DNA of 40,128 nucleotides from Lachnospiraceae bacterium (lineage in GTDB: Bacteria; Bacillota; Clostridia; Lachnospirales; Lachnospiraceae), in contig JALENY010000033.1 in the NCBI GenBank assembly GCA_022767285.1, positions 1 through 40,128 on the forward strand, given 5' to 3'. Below, piece after piece: positions 1-7,589 of the stretch; the first letter of the stretch is position 1; each line of letters starts with the position of its first letter. Made by a program: the position numbers and the translations under genes. Below the pieces are notes generated by a model. That model had not been told where the DNA came from and searched no databases. It was given only the letters and a program-made list of their open reading frames with translations.

Positions 1-55
1 TTCAAAGAATCATATAGAATCGTAATAGGGCATTTTCAGTGCACCAAGTATCTCA

Positions 56-141
56 GGAGTATTGATTTTATGCGGAAAAGCTGGCATAAAATGGGTTGAC
101 TTTTAATCAAGTTGTCCGGGGTTCGAATCCCCGATGCTTCA
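56..141 (+). tRNA. tRNA-Lys(UUU)-like RNA with a 9-bp D stem
   Basis: The 3' half is a textbook tRNA: a 7-nt anticodon loop (100-106) carrying TTT at 102-104, a 5-bp T stem (117-121 with 129-133) closing a TTCGAAT loop, a 3' acceptor strand ATGCTTC (134-140) and discriminator A141. The 5' acceptor strand GGAGTAT (56-62) pairs with all seven bases, two as G-U wobbles. In place of the normal 3-4 bp D stem lies a perfect 9-bp stem (65-73 with 84-92) with a 10-nt loop that does not look like a normal D loop. The top anticodon-stem pair (95/111) is G-G. No CCA is encoded. A terminator follows at 153. It is either a noncanonical or decayed tRNA, or a tRNA-like regulatory RNA. The fold is seen; function and charging are unknown. 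Confidence 0.55.
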
Positions 142-152
142 TTTTAATAAGC

Positions 153-189
153 GGCGCAGATTCATTATTTTGGGTTTGCGTCTTTTTTT
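153..189 (+). terminator. Intrinsic terminator of the tRNA-like gene
   Basis: An 8-bp stem with two G-U pairs (153-160 with 175-182) is followed directly by seven T residues. It starts 11 bases after the tRNA-like RNA, which suggests that RNA is a transcribed unit. Confidence 0.65.
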
Positions 190-203
190 GTTTTATTTCT
201 AAA

Positions 204-249
204 AAAATCCTTCCCGGATTCAATTTTTCTGAAAACCGGGAAGGATTTT
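204..249. terminator. Bidirectional intrinsic terminator
   Basis: A perfect 14-bp inverted repeat (204-217 with 236-249) has an A-run on its left and T-rich sequence on its right. It lies between the + strand tRNA-like gene and the end of the - strand small gene, so it can end transcripts arriving from either side. Confidence 0.8.
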
Positions 250-255
250 CTTTAT

Positions 256-369
256 TTACTTGTTCTGATTATCCTGTTCGCTTTGGGAGGACTGATTGTT
301 TTTCTCCTGATTCTGCGAATATTCATTTCTGCTGTTGGCTTCATTTTTATTCATTTTCTGTTTTGCCAT
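256..369 (-). CDS. Small Asn/Gln/Lys/Ser-rich protein, 37 aa
   Basis: This - strand frame begins MAKQKMNKNE and ends EQDNQNK. It is preceded by an AAAGGATGG ribosome binding site and stops just before the bidirectional terminator at 204-249, so it has a complete small-gene architecture. The product is highly hydrophilic and probably disordered: it is dominated by Asn, Gln, Lys, Ser and Glu, with a single Tyr and no Cys, Trp, Phe or His. I do not recognise the family. Size and composition recall minor small acid-soluble spore proteins of Firmicutes, but that is only a compositional analogy. There is no membrane segment or signal peptide. Confidence 0.6.
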   Translation of the reverse strand: MAKQKMNKNEANSRNEYSQNQEKNNQSSQSEQDNQNK

Positions 370-714
370 TTATAACACCATCCTTTCAGTAGCTTAGTAT
401 GTGCAGGAATTGTGTTATTATGTACAATCAGTAAAATTTAATGTCATAACGATTTTAAAGACATATTTATTTTGGCAGGAGAAATACTGTTTCTTGATTG
501 TATTACAAGGTATTTTTTCAAGTCAACGAAATATAGTTGTTAAAACAAAAATAATAAAAAATCAGAATATATAAAAGAAAGATGTGGAAACACTATAGTA
601 AGAATCATCGTTTTTTTATAATAAACAGTCATCAGTGTATGTATTTTACTGGTATAAAGATGCTTATTTGCAGATTTTTGAGACAATACTAAGGTTTTAA
701 TCTGGAGGTCGATC
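370..714. other. AT-rich intergenic region
   Basis: This 345-base stretch must hold the promoters of the divergent 37-aa gene (-) and of the lactate dehydrogenase gene (+). I see no convincing -35/-10 pair. A TATAAA at 653-658 is a possible -10 for the downstream gene. No coding frame or strong hairpin was seen. Confidence 0.5.
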
Positions 715-1704
715 ATGTTTAAAATTTTGTTTTATGATACAAAAGTATATGACAAAGAATTTTTTGAAGAAGAAAACAGAAAATACCCGATGATACAGAT
801 TGATTATCTGAAATCTGAGCTTACATCGAATACAGCTGAACTTGCCAAGGGATATGATGCAGTATGTGCTTTTGTAAACTGTGATGTTGGAACGGATACA
901 ATTGATATCCTTAATCAAGCAGGTATTCGTTTAATTCTGCTGCGATGCGCCGGATTTAATAATGTTGATATCAAAAAAGCGCAGGAATATAATATAAAAG
1001 TTTTGCGAGTGCCAGGCTATTCACCGGAAGCGGTAGCTGAACATGCGATGGCACTGGCTTTGGCAGCAAATAGAAGGATTCACAAAGCTTATGTTCGAGT
1101 TAGGGAAAATGATTTCAGTTTGGCAGGTATGATGGGATTTAATTTTTATAACAAAACGGCTGGAATTGTTGGAACAGGGAAAATAGGAGCAGCCATGGCA
1201 AAAATATGTCATGGATTTGGAATGAAAGTGATTGCGTATGATGTTTATCAGAATCCTCAGCTTGATTTTGCGGATTATGTAAGTATGGATGAATTATTGA
1301 AGCAGAGTGATTTAATTTCTCTGCATTGTCCCTTGACGGATGACACCTATCATTTGATTCAGAGGGAAACGATTCAGAAAATGAAAGATGGTGTGATTCT
1401 TGTGAACACTTCACGGGGAGGTCTGGTGAAAACAAATGATCTGATAGAGGGAATACGAGCAAGAAAGTTTTTTGCAGTCGGTTTGGATGTATATGAAGAA
1501 GAAAAAAATAATGTGTTTGAAAATCGTTCGGATGAAATTCTGGAGACATCTATTACTGCAAGGCTTTTGTCTTTTCCAAATGTGATTATTACTTCTCATC
1601 AGGGATTTTTTACAAGAGAAGCTTTGTCTGCAATTAGCGATACGACCTTTCAAAATGCTATGTCTTATATTAACAATATAAAATCGGAGAACGAAGTGAC
1701 TTAA
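715..1704 (+). CDS. ldhA: D-lactate dehydrogenase (D-2-hydroxyacid dehydrogenase family)
   Basis: Predicted to reduce pyruvate to D-lactate with NADH in the cytoplasm, regenerating NAD+ during fermentation. At 329 aa it has the family length. The Rossmann motif GTGKIG is at 153-158. The catalytic triad is visible as Arg234 (in NTSRGG), Glu263 (after GLDVYEE) and His295 (in TSHQGFF), nearly the numbering of lactobacillal D-LDH. The start is set by CTGGAGG a few bases upstream. It stands alone, with no co-directional partner downstream. Related 2-hydroxyacid dehydrogenases (for example 2-hydroxyisocaproate enzymes) share these motifs, so the exact substrate is inferred. Confidence 0.88.
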   Translation: MFKILFYDTKVYDKEFFEEENRKYPMIQIDYLKSELTSNTAELAKGYDAVCAFVNCDVGTDTIDILNQAGIRLILLRCAGFNNVDIKKAQEYNIKVLRVPGYSPEAVAEHAMALALAANRRIHKAYVRVRENDFSLAGMMGFNFYNKTAGIVGTGKIGAAMAKICHGFGMKVIAYDVYQNPQLDFADYVSMDELLKQSDLISLHCPLTDDTYHLIQRETIQKMKDGVILVNTSRGGLVKTNDLIEGIRARKFFAVGLDVYEEEKNNVFENRSDEILETSITARLLSFPNVIITSHQGFFTREALSAISDTTFQNAMSYINNIKSENEVT

Positions 1705-1858
1705 TCAATGAGAAAATAGTACAATATGTTATTGGATGGAATAATATGCCTTAGAAGAAAAAACTGTATATGAAAACGATTGTAGCGACAAAAGTGGAAA
1801 TTGAGACGGATAGAAAATTGAAAACAGAAACAAAATAGTAAAACAATGGAAAGGAAGA

Positions 1859-1917
1859 GCCGGCACCGGGGTGCCGGCCGTATGAAAAGAAAAAATTTTA
1901 TAAAGGCGTTCGCCTTT
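1859..1917 (-). terminator. Hairpins downstream of the DUF2284 gene
   Basis: Two palindromes lie beyond the 3' end of the - strand DUF2284 gene: a 7-bp stem (1902-1908 with 1911-1917), which on the - strand is followed by a T-rich tract, and a GC-rich 9-bp inverted repeat (1859-1867 with 1870-1878). The first resembles a - strand terminator. The second may also end + strand readthrough from ldhA, although it lacks a T run on that strand. Confidence 0.45.
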
Positions 1918-1982
1918 AACAATCAGTATGATAAAAAATAAATGTGTTTATTTTGTGATGAAAAAGTGAAAGAAAAATTAAT

Positions 1983-2537
1983 TTATTTAAGCAATCCCGA
2001 TACCAATACAAAATGAGAAGGGAGTTTACCCTGCTCTATCCATTCCAGTTCGATGTGAAACAGATCGGAAATGGTTTTACCGACGTTTCCGCCCAATGAT
2101 TCAATGGAATAACGCATTTTATCCGGAAAACGGCAGGGTTTGCCCTTTGGTTTTGTACAATTGTCTTTTCCGCATATGATACAGCTGCCTGCAGAGAGAC
2201 TGATACTTCCTGCATATTCTTTTTCAAGTTTAAAAAGCTGATCAGTAAGAATCTGTTTTTCTTTTTTTAAGACTTTTTCCAGAAATGAATCCATTTCTTC
2301 TTGTGTAAAGGAACGATTTTTTGTTTCTGCGTCAAAGATGATCTGACGTCCCATGAGCAGGAGTGTTTCATATTTTTTCCAATAAGTTTCCACGTCAAAG
2401 TCATAAGATGGGCAGGACCATTTTTTATCATAGTTGGGGCAGTCCTGGCAGCATTTTAAGAAAGTTGGGATGTCTACATATTTTTCAAAGTAATTCTTTA
2501 CAGGTATTTCACTTGAGTATGTTTTTACTTGATACAT
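1983..2537 (-). CDS. DUF2284 domain protein (predicted metal-binding)
   Basis: A cytoplasmic Cys-rich protein of 184 aa matching the DUF2284/COG5423 family of predicted metal-binding proteins. Cysteines cluster in an N-terminal CCQDCPNYDKKWSCP segment and a later CIICGKDNCTKPKGKPCRFP segment, compatible with Fe-S or zinc binding. I chose the ATG at 2537 (MYQVKTY) over the in-frame ATG at 2555 because AAAAAGGAG lies between the two at normal spacing from the inner ATG. The biochemical role of the family is not established. It is a single-gene unit. Confidence 0.8.
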   Translation of the reverse strand: MYQVKTYSSEIPVKNYFEKYVDIPTFLKCCQDCPNYDKKWSCPSYDFDVETYWKKYETLLLMGRQIIFDAETKNRSFTQEEMDSFLEKVLKKEKQILTDQLFKLEKEYAGSISLSAGSCIICGKDNCTKPKGKPCRFPDKMRYSIESLGGNVGKTISDLFHIELEWIEQGKLPSHFVLVSGLLK

Positions 2538-2733
2538 GATGGCTCCTTTTTTCATATCTTAGGAAAAAATTGTATACAGAATATATGTTTGCAGATATTA
2601 TATTCTATTTTCTTTATTTTGAAAAGATATAGGTTAAATTATTTGATAATTAGATTCGATTGCGGATGAGTTCGGTACATGTTTCTTGATTTTTGTGACT
2701 GTTGTGATATTATGTTTTTGTAATGAATTTTAT

Positions 2734-2812
2734 TGTTATTTGTGCTGCAGCGAAGCGACTGTATAATGAATGTGAAAATAGAATATTTTCCTGTTATTTG
2801 TGTTGCGGCGAA
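2734..2812 (+). repeat. Pair of 21-nt imperfect direct repeats
   Basis: Copies at 2734-2754 and 2792-2812 differ at 2 of 21 positions, 58 bases apart, just upstream of the prolyl-tRNA deacylase start. They contain a GCGAA motif. Their function is unknown; a small duplication or part of a dispersed repeat is possible. Confidence 0.5.
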
Positions 2813-2831
2813 ACGGCGGAATGGAGAGGAA

Positions 2832-3380
2832 ATGACTTTAGATAAAATCGATCCAAATATATATACATCTGCACCGGTGGATGAGCGTCTTCCAAAAGAA
2901 ATGGCAGTATATCATCTTCTGGACCAGCTGGGCATTTCTTATGAGAGAGTTGATCATCCGGTTGCCATGACAGTTGAGGCCTGCCATGGGGTTGATCAGA
3001 TTTTAAACATACATATCTGCAAAAATCTTTTTTTATGTAATCGTCAGAAAACGGATTTTTATCTGCTTTTGATGCCAGGGGATAAGCCTTTTAAGACAAA
3101 AGATCTGAGCAAACAGATTAACTCAGCGAGACTTTCTTTTGCCGATGAAGAACATATGGAAGAATATTTGAATATTACGCCCGGTTCTGTTAGTATTATG
3201 GGGCTTATGAATGATGTGGAGAACCGGGTAAAACTGTTGGTTGATGAGGATGTTTTTTATGAAGAATATCTGGGATTTCATCCCTGCATCAACACAACCA
3301 GTTTGAAAACCAGAGCTAAGGATATCTGGGATAAATTTTTACCGGCTGTTGGTCATGAGTATACGCTGGTTAAGTTATAA
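2832..3380 (+). CDS. Prolyl-tRNA deacylase, ProX/YbaK type
   Basis: Predicted trans-editing enzyme that hydrolyses mischarged tRNA-Pro (Ala or Cys). At 182 aa it fits the single-domain YbaK/ProX/PrdX fold. Visible family features include the N-terminal helix with YERVDHPVAMTVE, the IHICKNLFLCNRQ strand containing the conserved lysine, the MPGDKPF loop, and a C-terminal FHPCINTTSLK segment. I chose the ATG at 2832 because GGAGAGG precedes it, although spacing is short. A longer frame opens at 2733 but its extra residues lie across the repeats and are not family-like. No operon partner is evident. Confidence 0.85.
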   Translation: MTLDKIDPNIYTSAPVDERLPKEMAVYHLLDQLGISYERVDHPVAMTVEACHGVDQILNIHICKNLFLCNRQKTDFYLLLMPGDKPFKTKDLSKQINSARLSFADEEHMEEYLNITPGSVSIMGLMNDVENRVKLLVDEDVFYEEYLGFHPCINTTSLKTRAKDIWDKFLPAVGHEYTLVKL

Positions 3381-3487
3381 ATAATAAATTATATAAGATC
3401 AGGACAATAATACAAAAAGAAGTCCTTCTTGCAGAAATGGCAGGTATAAACTAAAATAGAGATAACATAAGAAAAAGGAGCAAAAGT

Positions 3488-3964
3488 ATGGACATCAAAG
3501 TGCGCAGAGCAAGGAACACAGATATGGAACGAATAGATGATCTACTCAGTCAGGTATTGATGGTACATCACAAAGGAAGACCGGATCTTTTTAAACCGAA
3601 TTGCAGAAAGTATACAGATGATCAGCTTCTCTGCCTGATCGCTGATGATACACGGCCGATTTTTGTGGCGGTAGATGAGGATGACAGGGTATTAGGATAT
3701 TCTTTCTGTATTATTACTGAGCAGAAAAATAATAATATTTTGACGGATATGAAAACCCTTTACATAGATGATCTGTGTGTGGATGAAAAAATTCGCGGTC
3801 AGCATATCGGAACGATTTTGTATGAGTACGTAAAATCTTATGCAAAAGAAATTGGATGTTATAATCTGACATTGAATGTGTGGGCGTGCAATGAATCTGC
3901 AATGAAGTTTTATGAGCGATGCGGACTTCATATACAAAAGAAAGGAATGGAGACAATTTTATGA
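3488..3964 (+). CDS. GNAT family N-acetyltransferase
   Basis: A 158-aa acetyl-CoA-dependent acetyltransferase with an unknown acceptor. The central strands and the V/I-x-x-x-x-R-G-x-x-I/L pyrophosphate-binding loop appear as VDEKIRGQHIGTILYEY near residues 98-114, and a typical C-terminal NESAMKFYERCGL motif follows. AAAAAGGAG sets the start. It is translationally coupled to the next gene by a 4-base ATGA overlap, so the two products probably act together or are at least co-expressed. Confidence 0.88.
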   Translation: MDIKVRRARNTDMERIDDLLSQVLMVHHKGRPDLFKPNCRKYTDDQLLCLIADDTRPIFVAVDEDDRVLGYSFCIITEQKNNNILTDMKTLYIDDLCVDEKIRGQHIGTILYEYVKSYAKEIGCYNLTLNVWACNESAMKFYERCGLHIQKKGMETIL

Positions 3965-4368
3965 AAACAAGAGTAGAAGAAGCGATTGCAAGACACGATA
4001 AAGGATACAACTGTGCACAGGCAGTTGCCTGTACTTATGCCGATTTGGTAGGTATGGATGAGAGAACCCTGTTCCGTGCGACAGAGGCGCTGGGATTTGG
4101 CATGGGATGTATGGAAGGAACCTGCGGAGCGGTATCCGGCGCATGTGTACTGGCTGGATTGAAAAACAGTACCGGATGTCTGGAAAAACCAAACAGCAAG
4201 GCATCTTCTTACAAATTATCAAAGGAAATTATGACACGTTTTAAAAGTATGAACAGTTCTGTAATCTGCAAAGATCTGAAAGGTGTGGAGACCGGCCGTG
4301 TACTGCGTTCCTGTCCGGACTGCATTCGCGATGCGGCAAAGTTGGCTGAAGAAGTTTTATTTGACTGA
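3961..4368 (+). CDS. C_GCAxxG_C_C family protein (putative redox protein)
   Basis: A 135-aa protein with the defining cysteine pattern: CAQAVAC near the N terminus, GMGCMEGTCGAVSGAC in the middle and CPDC near the C terminus, as in the C-GCAxxG-C-C family. Members are suspected redox or metal proteins; the function is not established. I start it at 3961, where ATG overlaps the upstream TGA stop and GGAATGGAG lies 8 bases upstream. A longer in-frame ATG at 3919 lies inside the acetyltransferase gene. The protein is soluble, with no signal peptide. Confidence 0.85.
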   Translation: MKTRVEEAIARHDKGYNCAQAVACTYADLVGMDERTLFRATEALGFGMGCMEGTCGAVSGACVLAGLKNSTGCLEKPNSKASSYKLSKEIMTRFKSMNSSVICKDLKGVETGRVLRSCPDCIRDAAKLAEEVLFD

Positions 4369-4431
4369 GTAGAAAAAATAGGTATTCATGATGTTTTATG
4401 CCTTGAGAGTAGCGAAAGGAATGGATTATAA

Positions 4432-5193
4432 GTGAGTATGAAACTGATTTCATGGAATGTAAATGGCCTTCGGGCATGTGTGGGAAAGAATTTTATGGAT
4501 TTTTTCCGAAAAATGGATGCTGATGTGTTCTGCATTCAGGAGACAAAGCTGCAGGAAGGGCAGATTAGTCTGGAATTGCCCGAATATCATCAGTACTGGA
4601 ATTATGCTGTGAAAAAAGGTTACTCAGGAACGGCTGTTTTTACAAAAAGTGAACCTCTATCTGTTTCATACGGAATCGGAATGGAAGAACATGATCAGGA
4701 AGGTCGTGTGATCACATTGGAGTATCCGGATTTTTATCTGGTTACTGTGTATACTCCTAATTCCCAGAACGAACTGGCCCGTTTGGATTACCGTTTGAAG
4801 TGGGAAGATGATTTTCTGGCTTATCTCAAAAAACTGGAAGAAACCAAGCCAGTGATCTTCTGTGGTGACCTTAATGTGGCTCACAAGGAGATCGATCTTA
4901 AGAACCCGAAAACGAACCGGAAAAATGCGGGATTCACGGATGAAGAACGTGAAAAATTCAGTGTTATTCTGGAAAATGGCTTTGTTGATACATTCCGTCA
5001 TTTTTATCCGGATCAGGAAGGTATTTATTCCTGGTGGTCTTACCGGTTCCGCGCCCGGGAGAAGAACGCAGGATGGCGTATTGACTATTTCTGCGTGTCG
5101 GAGAGTTTAAAAGAAAAACTGGTCGATGCCAAAATACACACTGAGGTATTTGGCTCCGACCATTGTCCGGTTGAACTGGATATTGATTTATAA
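4432..5193 (+). CDS. xth: Exodeoxyribonuclease III (AP endonuclease)
   Basis: A base-excision-repair enzyme cleaving DNA 5' of abasic sites and acting as a 3'-5' exonuclease. At 253 aa it has the family length, with the endonuclease/exonuclease/phosphatase fold motifs [14 protein letters not shown] (metal-binding Glu), [37 protein letters not shown] and the terminal GSDHCPV with catalytic His. GTG at 4432 fits AAAGGA at 4415-4420 better than ATG at 4438, but either is possible. Its TAA stop forms half of a TTATAA palindrome shared with the convergent gene. Confidence 0.93.
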   Translation: MSMKLISWNVNGLRACVGKNFMDFFRKMDADVFCIQETKLQEGQISLELPEYHQYWNYAVKKGYSGTAVFTKSEPLSVSYGIGMEEHDQEGRVITLEYPDFYLVTVYTPNSQNELARLDYRLKWEDDFLAYLKKLEETKPVIFCGDLNVAHKEIDLKNPKTNRKNAGFTDEEREKFSVILENGFVDTFRHFYPDQEGIYSWWSYRFRAREKNAGWRIDYFCVSESLKEKLVDAKIHTEVFGSDHCPVELDIDL

Positions 5194-5727
5194 ACTCTTC
5201 TGGTAAGCCAGACGTGGGGATCCATCTTCCAGATGAATAATACCACAATACTGAAAACCATTTTTCTTTAAAAGATTTTGCATGACTTTGTTGTCATGAT
5301 GTGTATCAATACGCAGGCAGCCGCATTGCTCTAATGCCCAGTTGAGGCAGTAGGATGCGCTGCCTTTTCTCTTGCCTGTGGAAGCAATTCGGTGAACAAC
5401 GCCATAGGTATACGGAGAATGTATCAGATCGTACGATGTTAAAATGTCGTTGGGTTTTGAACTGCCGTTTTTGGGCCAGGCACCTTCATAAATTTCGGCG
5501 TAGGTTGGGTCTTCCCCTTCTCTGTAAAAAAATACAGTGAGTATTTTTCCGTCTTCTTCGCAGACATAACTGTTTTTGTTTTTTATATCTGTCCAGACTT
5601 GCTTTTCGGAAGGCCTTGTGGTTCCCCACTGGTTGGGATTGCCGTGTTCTGCCATAAAGACCCGGGCTTCGGCGTAGATATTCAGGATGTTTTCATAATC
5701 TTTTTCGGTGGATTTTCTTATATTCAT
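5188..5727 (-). CDS. GNAT family N-acetyltransferase
   Basis: A 179-aa acetyltransferase-like protein starting [21 protein letters not shown], a typical GNAT beta1-alpha1 opening. The acetyl-CoA loop is represented by [19 protein letters not shown], and the C-terminal [20 protein letters not shown] is a standard GNAT ending. AAGGAG eight bases upstream supports the start. It is convergent with exonuclease III and overlaps it by 6 bases. The acceptor substrate is unknown. Confidence 0.87.
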   Translation of the reverse strand: MNIRKSTEKDYENILNIYAEARVFMAEHGNPNQWGTTRPSEKQVWTDIKNKNSYVCEEDGKILTVFFYREGEDPTYAEIYEGAWPKNGSSKPNDILTSYDLIHSPYTYGVVHRIASTGKRKGSASYCLNWALEQCGCLRIDTHHDNKVMQNLLKKNGFQYCGIIHLEDGSPRLAYQKSL

Positions 5728-5862
5728 GGAGTTTCTCCTTAATAGGAACAGTCTTTGATCATATCGGGCATCATAGTATTGTAATAGAAGTATACCTTAT
5801 CATATCAAGAATGTCCATTATAGGATATTTTAATTGATGGCACGAAAATATAAATTGTGTGA

Positions 5863-5891
5863 TTTACAGATAGAATAAAGTGTGATAAAAT
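5863..5891 (+). promoter_or_regulatory. Sigma-A-type promoter of the cobamide operon
   Basis: TTTACA (5863-5868), a 17-base spacer and TAAAAT (5886-5891) match 5/6 and 5/6 consensus positions. The predicted transcript starts near 5898, just before the B12 riboswitch. Confidence 0.65.
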
Positions 5892-5929
5892 AATCACGTA
5901 TAATTCCATAGAGTTGTAATAAGTGTGCA

Positions 5930-6225
5930 TCAGACGGACTACAGAGTAATAGACCCGCTTTGTTGAAGTCTTTTGCAAAAAGGGAATTGGGTGTGAGTCC
6001 CAAACGATCCGGTCACTGTAATCAGGGAGCGGGTTCTCATGAATCCATTGTACGATAAAATTTTGCACGCAGGCTCTTCGGGCGAGCATGTTTGCATAAG
6101 AATTTATACCTGCAGAGTGTATTGTAATATTGGCTTTTCGGGTAGCAGTGTTTTGCACTGTAATGTATGAGAAGGAGAGAACCAGGCAATGATCTGTAAG
6201 TCAGGAAACCTGCTTATTATAGGGG
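5930..6225 (+). promoter_or_regulatory. Cobalamin (AdoCbl-type) riboswitch
   Basis: Core elements of the B12 riboswitch are present in order: AAAAAGGGAA followed by GGGTGTGAGTCCC, then ACGATCCGGTCACTGTAATC, then the conserved 3' B12-box segment GTCAGGAAACCTGC at about 6201-6214. The variable domain between these is long (roughly 150 bases, with several hairpins). A terminator follows at 6283, so the expected logic is that bound cobalamin stops transcription into cobT. The 5' limit is approximate. Confidence 0.88.
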
Positions 6226-6282
6226 TGAAGCTTCCGCGAAAAGCCAAGCATTCCAGTCTGATTTTATCACTTTGGTCAGATA

Positions 6283-6310
6283 GGGGTCTGTTGGCTGCAG
6301 ACTCCTTTTT
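6283..6310 (+). terminator. Riboswitch expression-platform terminator
   Basis: A 9-bp stem with two G-U pairs (6283-6291 with 6297-6305), a 5-base loop and a T5 tract (6306-6310), about 60 bases downstream of the aptamer and over 200 bases before cobT. A preceding hairpin (TCTGA...TCAGA, from about 6256) may be part of the switching structure. Confidence 0.7.
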
Positions 6311-6358
6311 ATATGAAATGGAATAACCTAATCGAACGGATTATACAGATTAAACGGC

Positions 6359-6427
6359 GGCAGATGCATGTCATACCTCCGCATTTGGACATGTATCTGC
6401 CATTTAGCAGCGGCGAAAGCGGCTGCT
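6359..6427 (+). other. Two stable leader hairpins between riboswitch and cobT
   Basis: A 14-bp stem with one G-U pair (6359-6372 with 6388-6401) exposes CTCCG in its loop. Next is a 6-bp stem (6406-6411 with 6422-6427) that extends past one G-G mismatch to a GAAA tetraloop. Neither is followed by a T run. The CTCCG loop could pair with CGGAG (6520-6524) of the cobT ribosome binding region; that pairing is inferred. Confidence 0.5.
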
Positions 6428-6537
6428 CTTATGTTATTTGAGAGTTTTTATAATATTGATATATAAAAAAGAAAATATATCATTTGTGTACGGAAAAAAA
6501 GTCAGGTTTTGTGCACGGTCGGAGAGGAGAGAAAAAA

Positions 6538-7587
6538 ATGAAAATTAATGATCTTTGCAAAGCAATTAAGCCTATCGATGAACAGGCAGTTATGGAAAGT
6601 CAGAAGAGATGGAATTCCATTGCAAAACCGCTTCACAGCCTCGGAAAGCTGGAAGATGCGATTATTCGTATTGCAGGCATAACAGGGGATGCAACGATGC
6701 ATCTGGAGAAAAAAGGTCTGGTGACTATGTGTGCAGACAATGGTGTAGTAGAAGAAGGTGTGACACAGTCAGGTCAGGAAGTAACAGCGATTGTTACGGA
6801 AAATTTTCTGACCGGTGCGGCAACAGCAAGTGTTATGTGTAAAAAAGTGGGAGCGGATATATTCCCGGTGGACATCGGTGTGGCAGTGGATACCAATGCG
6901 ATTAACCGGAAGATTGCCTACGGTACAAAGAATTTTGCACATACTCCGGCGATGACAAGAGAAGAAGCAGAAAAAGCCATATTAGTGGGTATTCAGATGG
7001 TTCAGGATCTGAAAGAACAGGGTTATGGTATTCTGGCAACCGGGGAGATGGGAATCGGAAATACAACTACCAGCAGTGCTGTAGTGTCTGTTTTGCTTGG
7101 AAAGCCGGTAGAGGAAATGACCGGACGCGGTGCGGGACTGAATCGGGAGGGATTTAATAAAAAAATCCTGACAATCAAAAATGCAATTCAGCTGCATAAT
7201 CCGGATTCTGAGGATGCCATTGATGTTTTGTCAAAAGTAGGTGGTCTTGATCTGGCTGGTATTGCAGGTGTATTTCTGGGAGGTGCTATTTATCGGGTAC
7301 CTATACTGATTGACGGTTTTATTTCTGCTGCAGGTGCTCTGTGTGCGGCCAGAATTTGCCCAAAGACAAAAGATTTTATGTTGGCAACTCATGTTTCAAA
7401 AGAACCGGCGGCAGTCATGATTTTGAAAGAACTGGGTCTGGAGGCTCCCCTTCATTGTGATATGTGCCTGGGTGAAGGAACCGGTGCAGTTGCATTTTAC
7501 CCAATTCTGGATCTGGCAAATGAAGTTTATACAAAAATGAGTACCTTTGAAGATATTAAAGTGGAACAGTACGAGGAATATAAGTAA
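6538..7587 (+). CDS. cobT: Nicotinate-nucleotide--dimethylbenzimidazole phosphoribosyltransferase
   Basis: Makes alpha-ribazole phosphate (or another lower-ligand nucleotide) from nicotinate mononucleotide and a base, activating the lower ligand for cobamide assembly. The 349-aa length is normal. Motifs seen are CADNGVV (around 65-71), the GEMGIGNTTTSSA phosphate-binding segment (around 169-181), TGRGAG and the C-terminal LGEGTGA, whose Glu at about 313 corresponds to the catalytic base. I start at 6538 because GGAGAGGAG precedes it; a frame open from 6484 lacks such a site. It is first in a five-gene cob operon behind the B12 riboswitch. Confidence 0.95.
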   Translation: MKINDLCKAIKPIDEQAVMESQKRWNSIAKPLHSLGKLEDAIIRIAGITGDATMHLEKKGLVTMCADNGVVEEGVTQSGQEVTAIVTENFLTGAATASVMCKKVGADIFPVDIGVAVDTNAINRKIAYGTKNFAHTPAMTREEAEKAILVGIQMVQDLKEQGYGILATGEMGIGNTTTSSAVVSVLLGKPVEEMTGRGAGLNREGFNKKILTIKNAIQLHNPDSEDAIDVLSKVGGLDLAGIAGVFLGGAIYRVPILIDGFISAAGALCAARICPKTKDFMLATHVSKEPAAVMILKELGLEAPLHCDMCLGEGTGAVAFYPILDLANEVYTKMSTFEDIKVEQYEEYK

Positions 7588-7589
7588 GC

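Noticed and set aside
41-46. GCACCA as the 3' CCA end of a preceding tRNA
   Set aside because: No T arm or acceptor partner can be drawn in the bases upstream of it within the window.
96-392. A 98-codon open frame on the + strand
   Set aside because: It runs through the tRNA-like RNA, two terminators and the opposite small gene, has no ribosome site, and its composition is not protein-like.
6484-6537. Upstream extension of cobT
   Set aside because: The extension has no ribosome site and no family similarity, while GGAGAGGAG lies immediately before the ATG at 6538.
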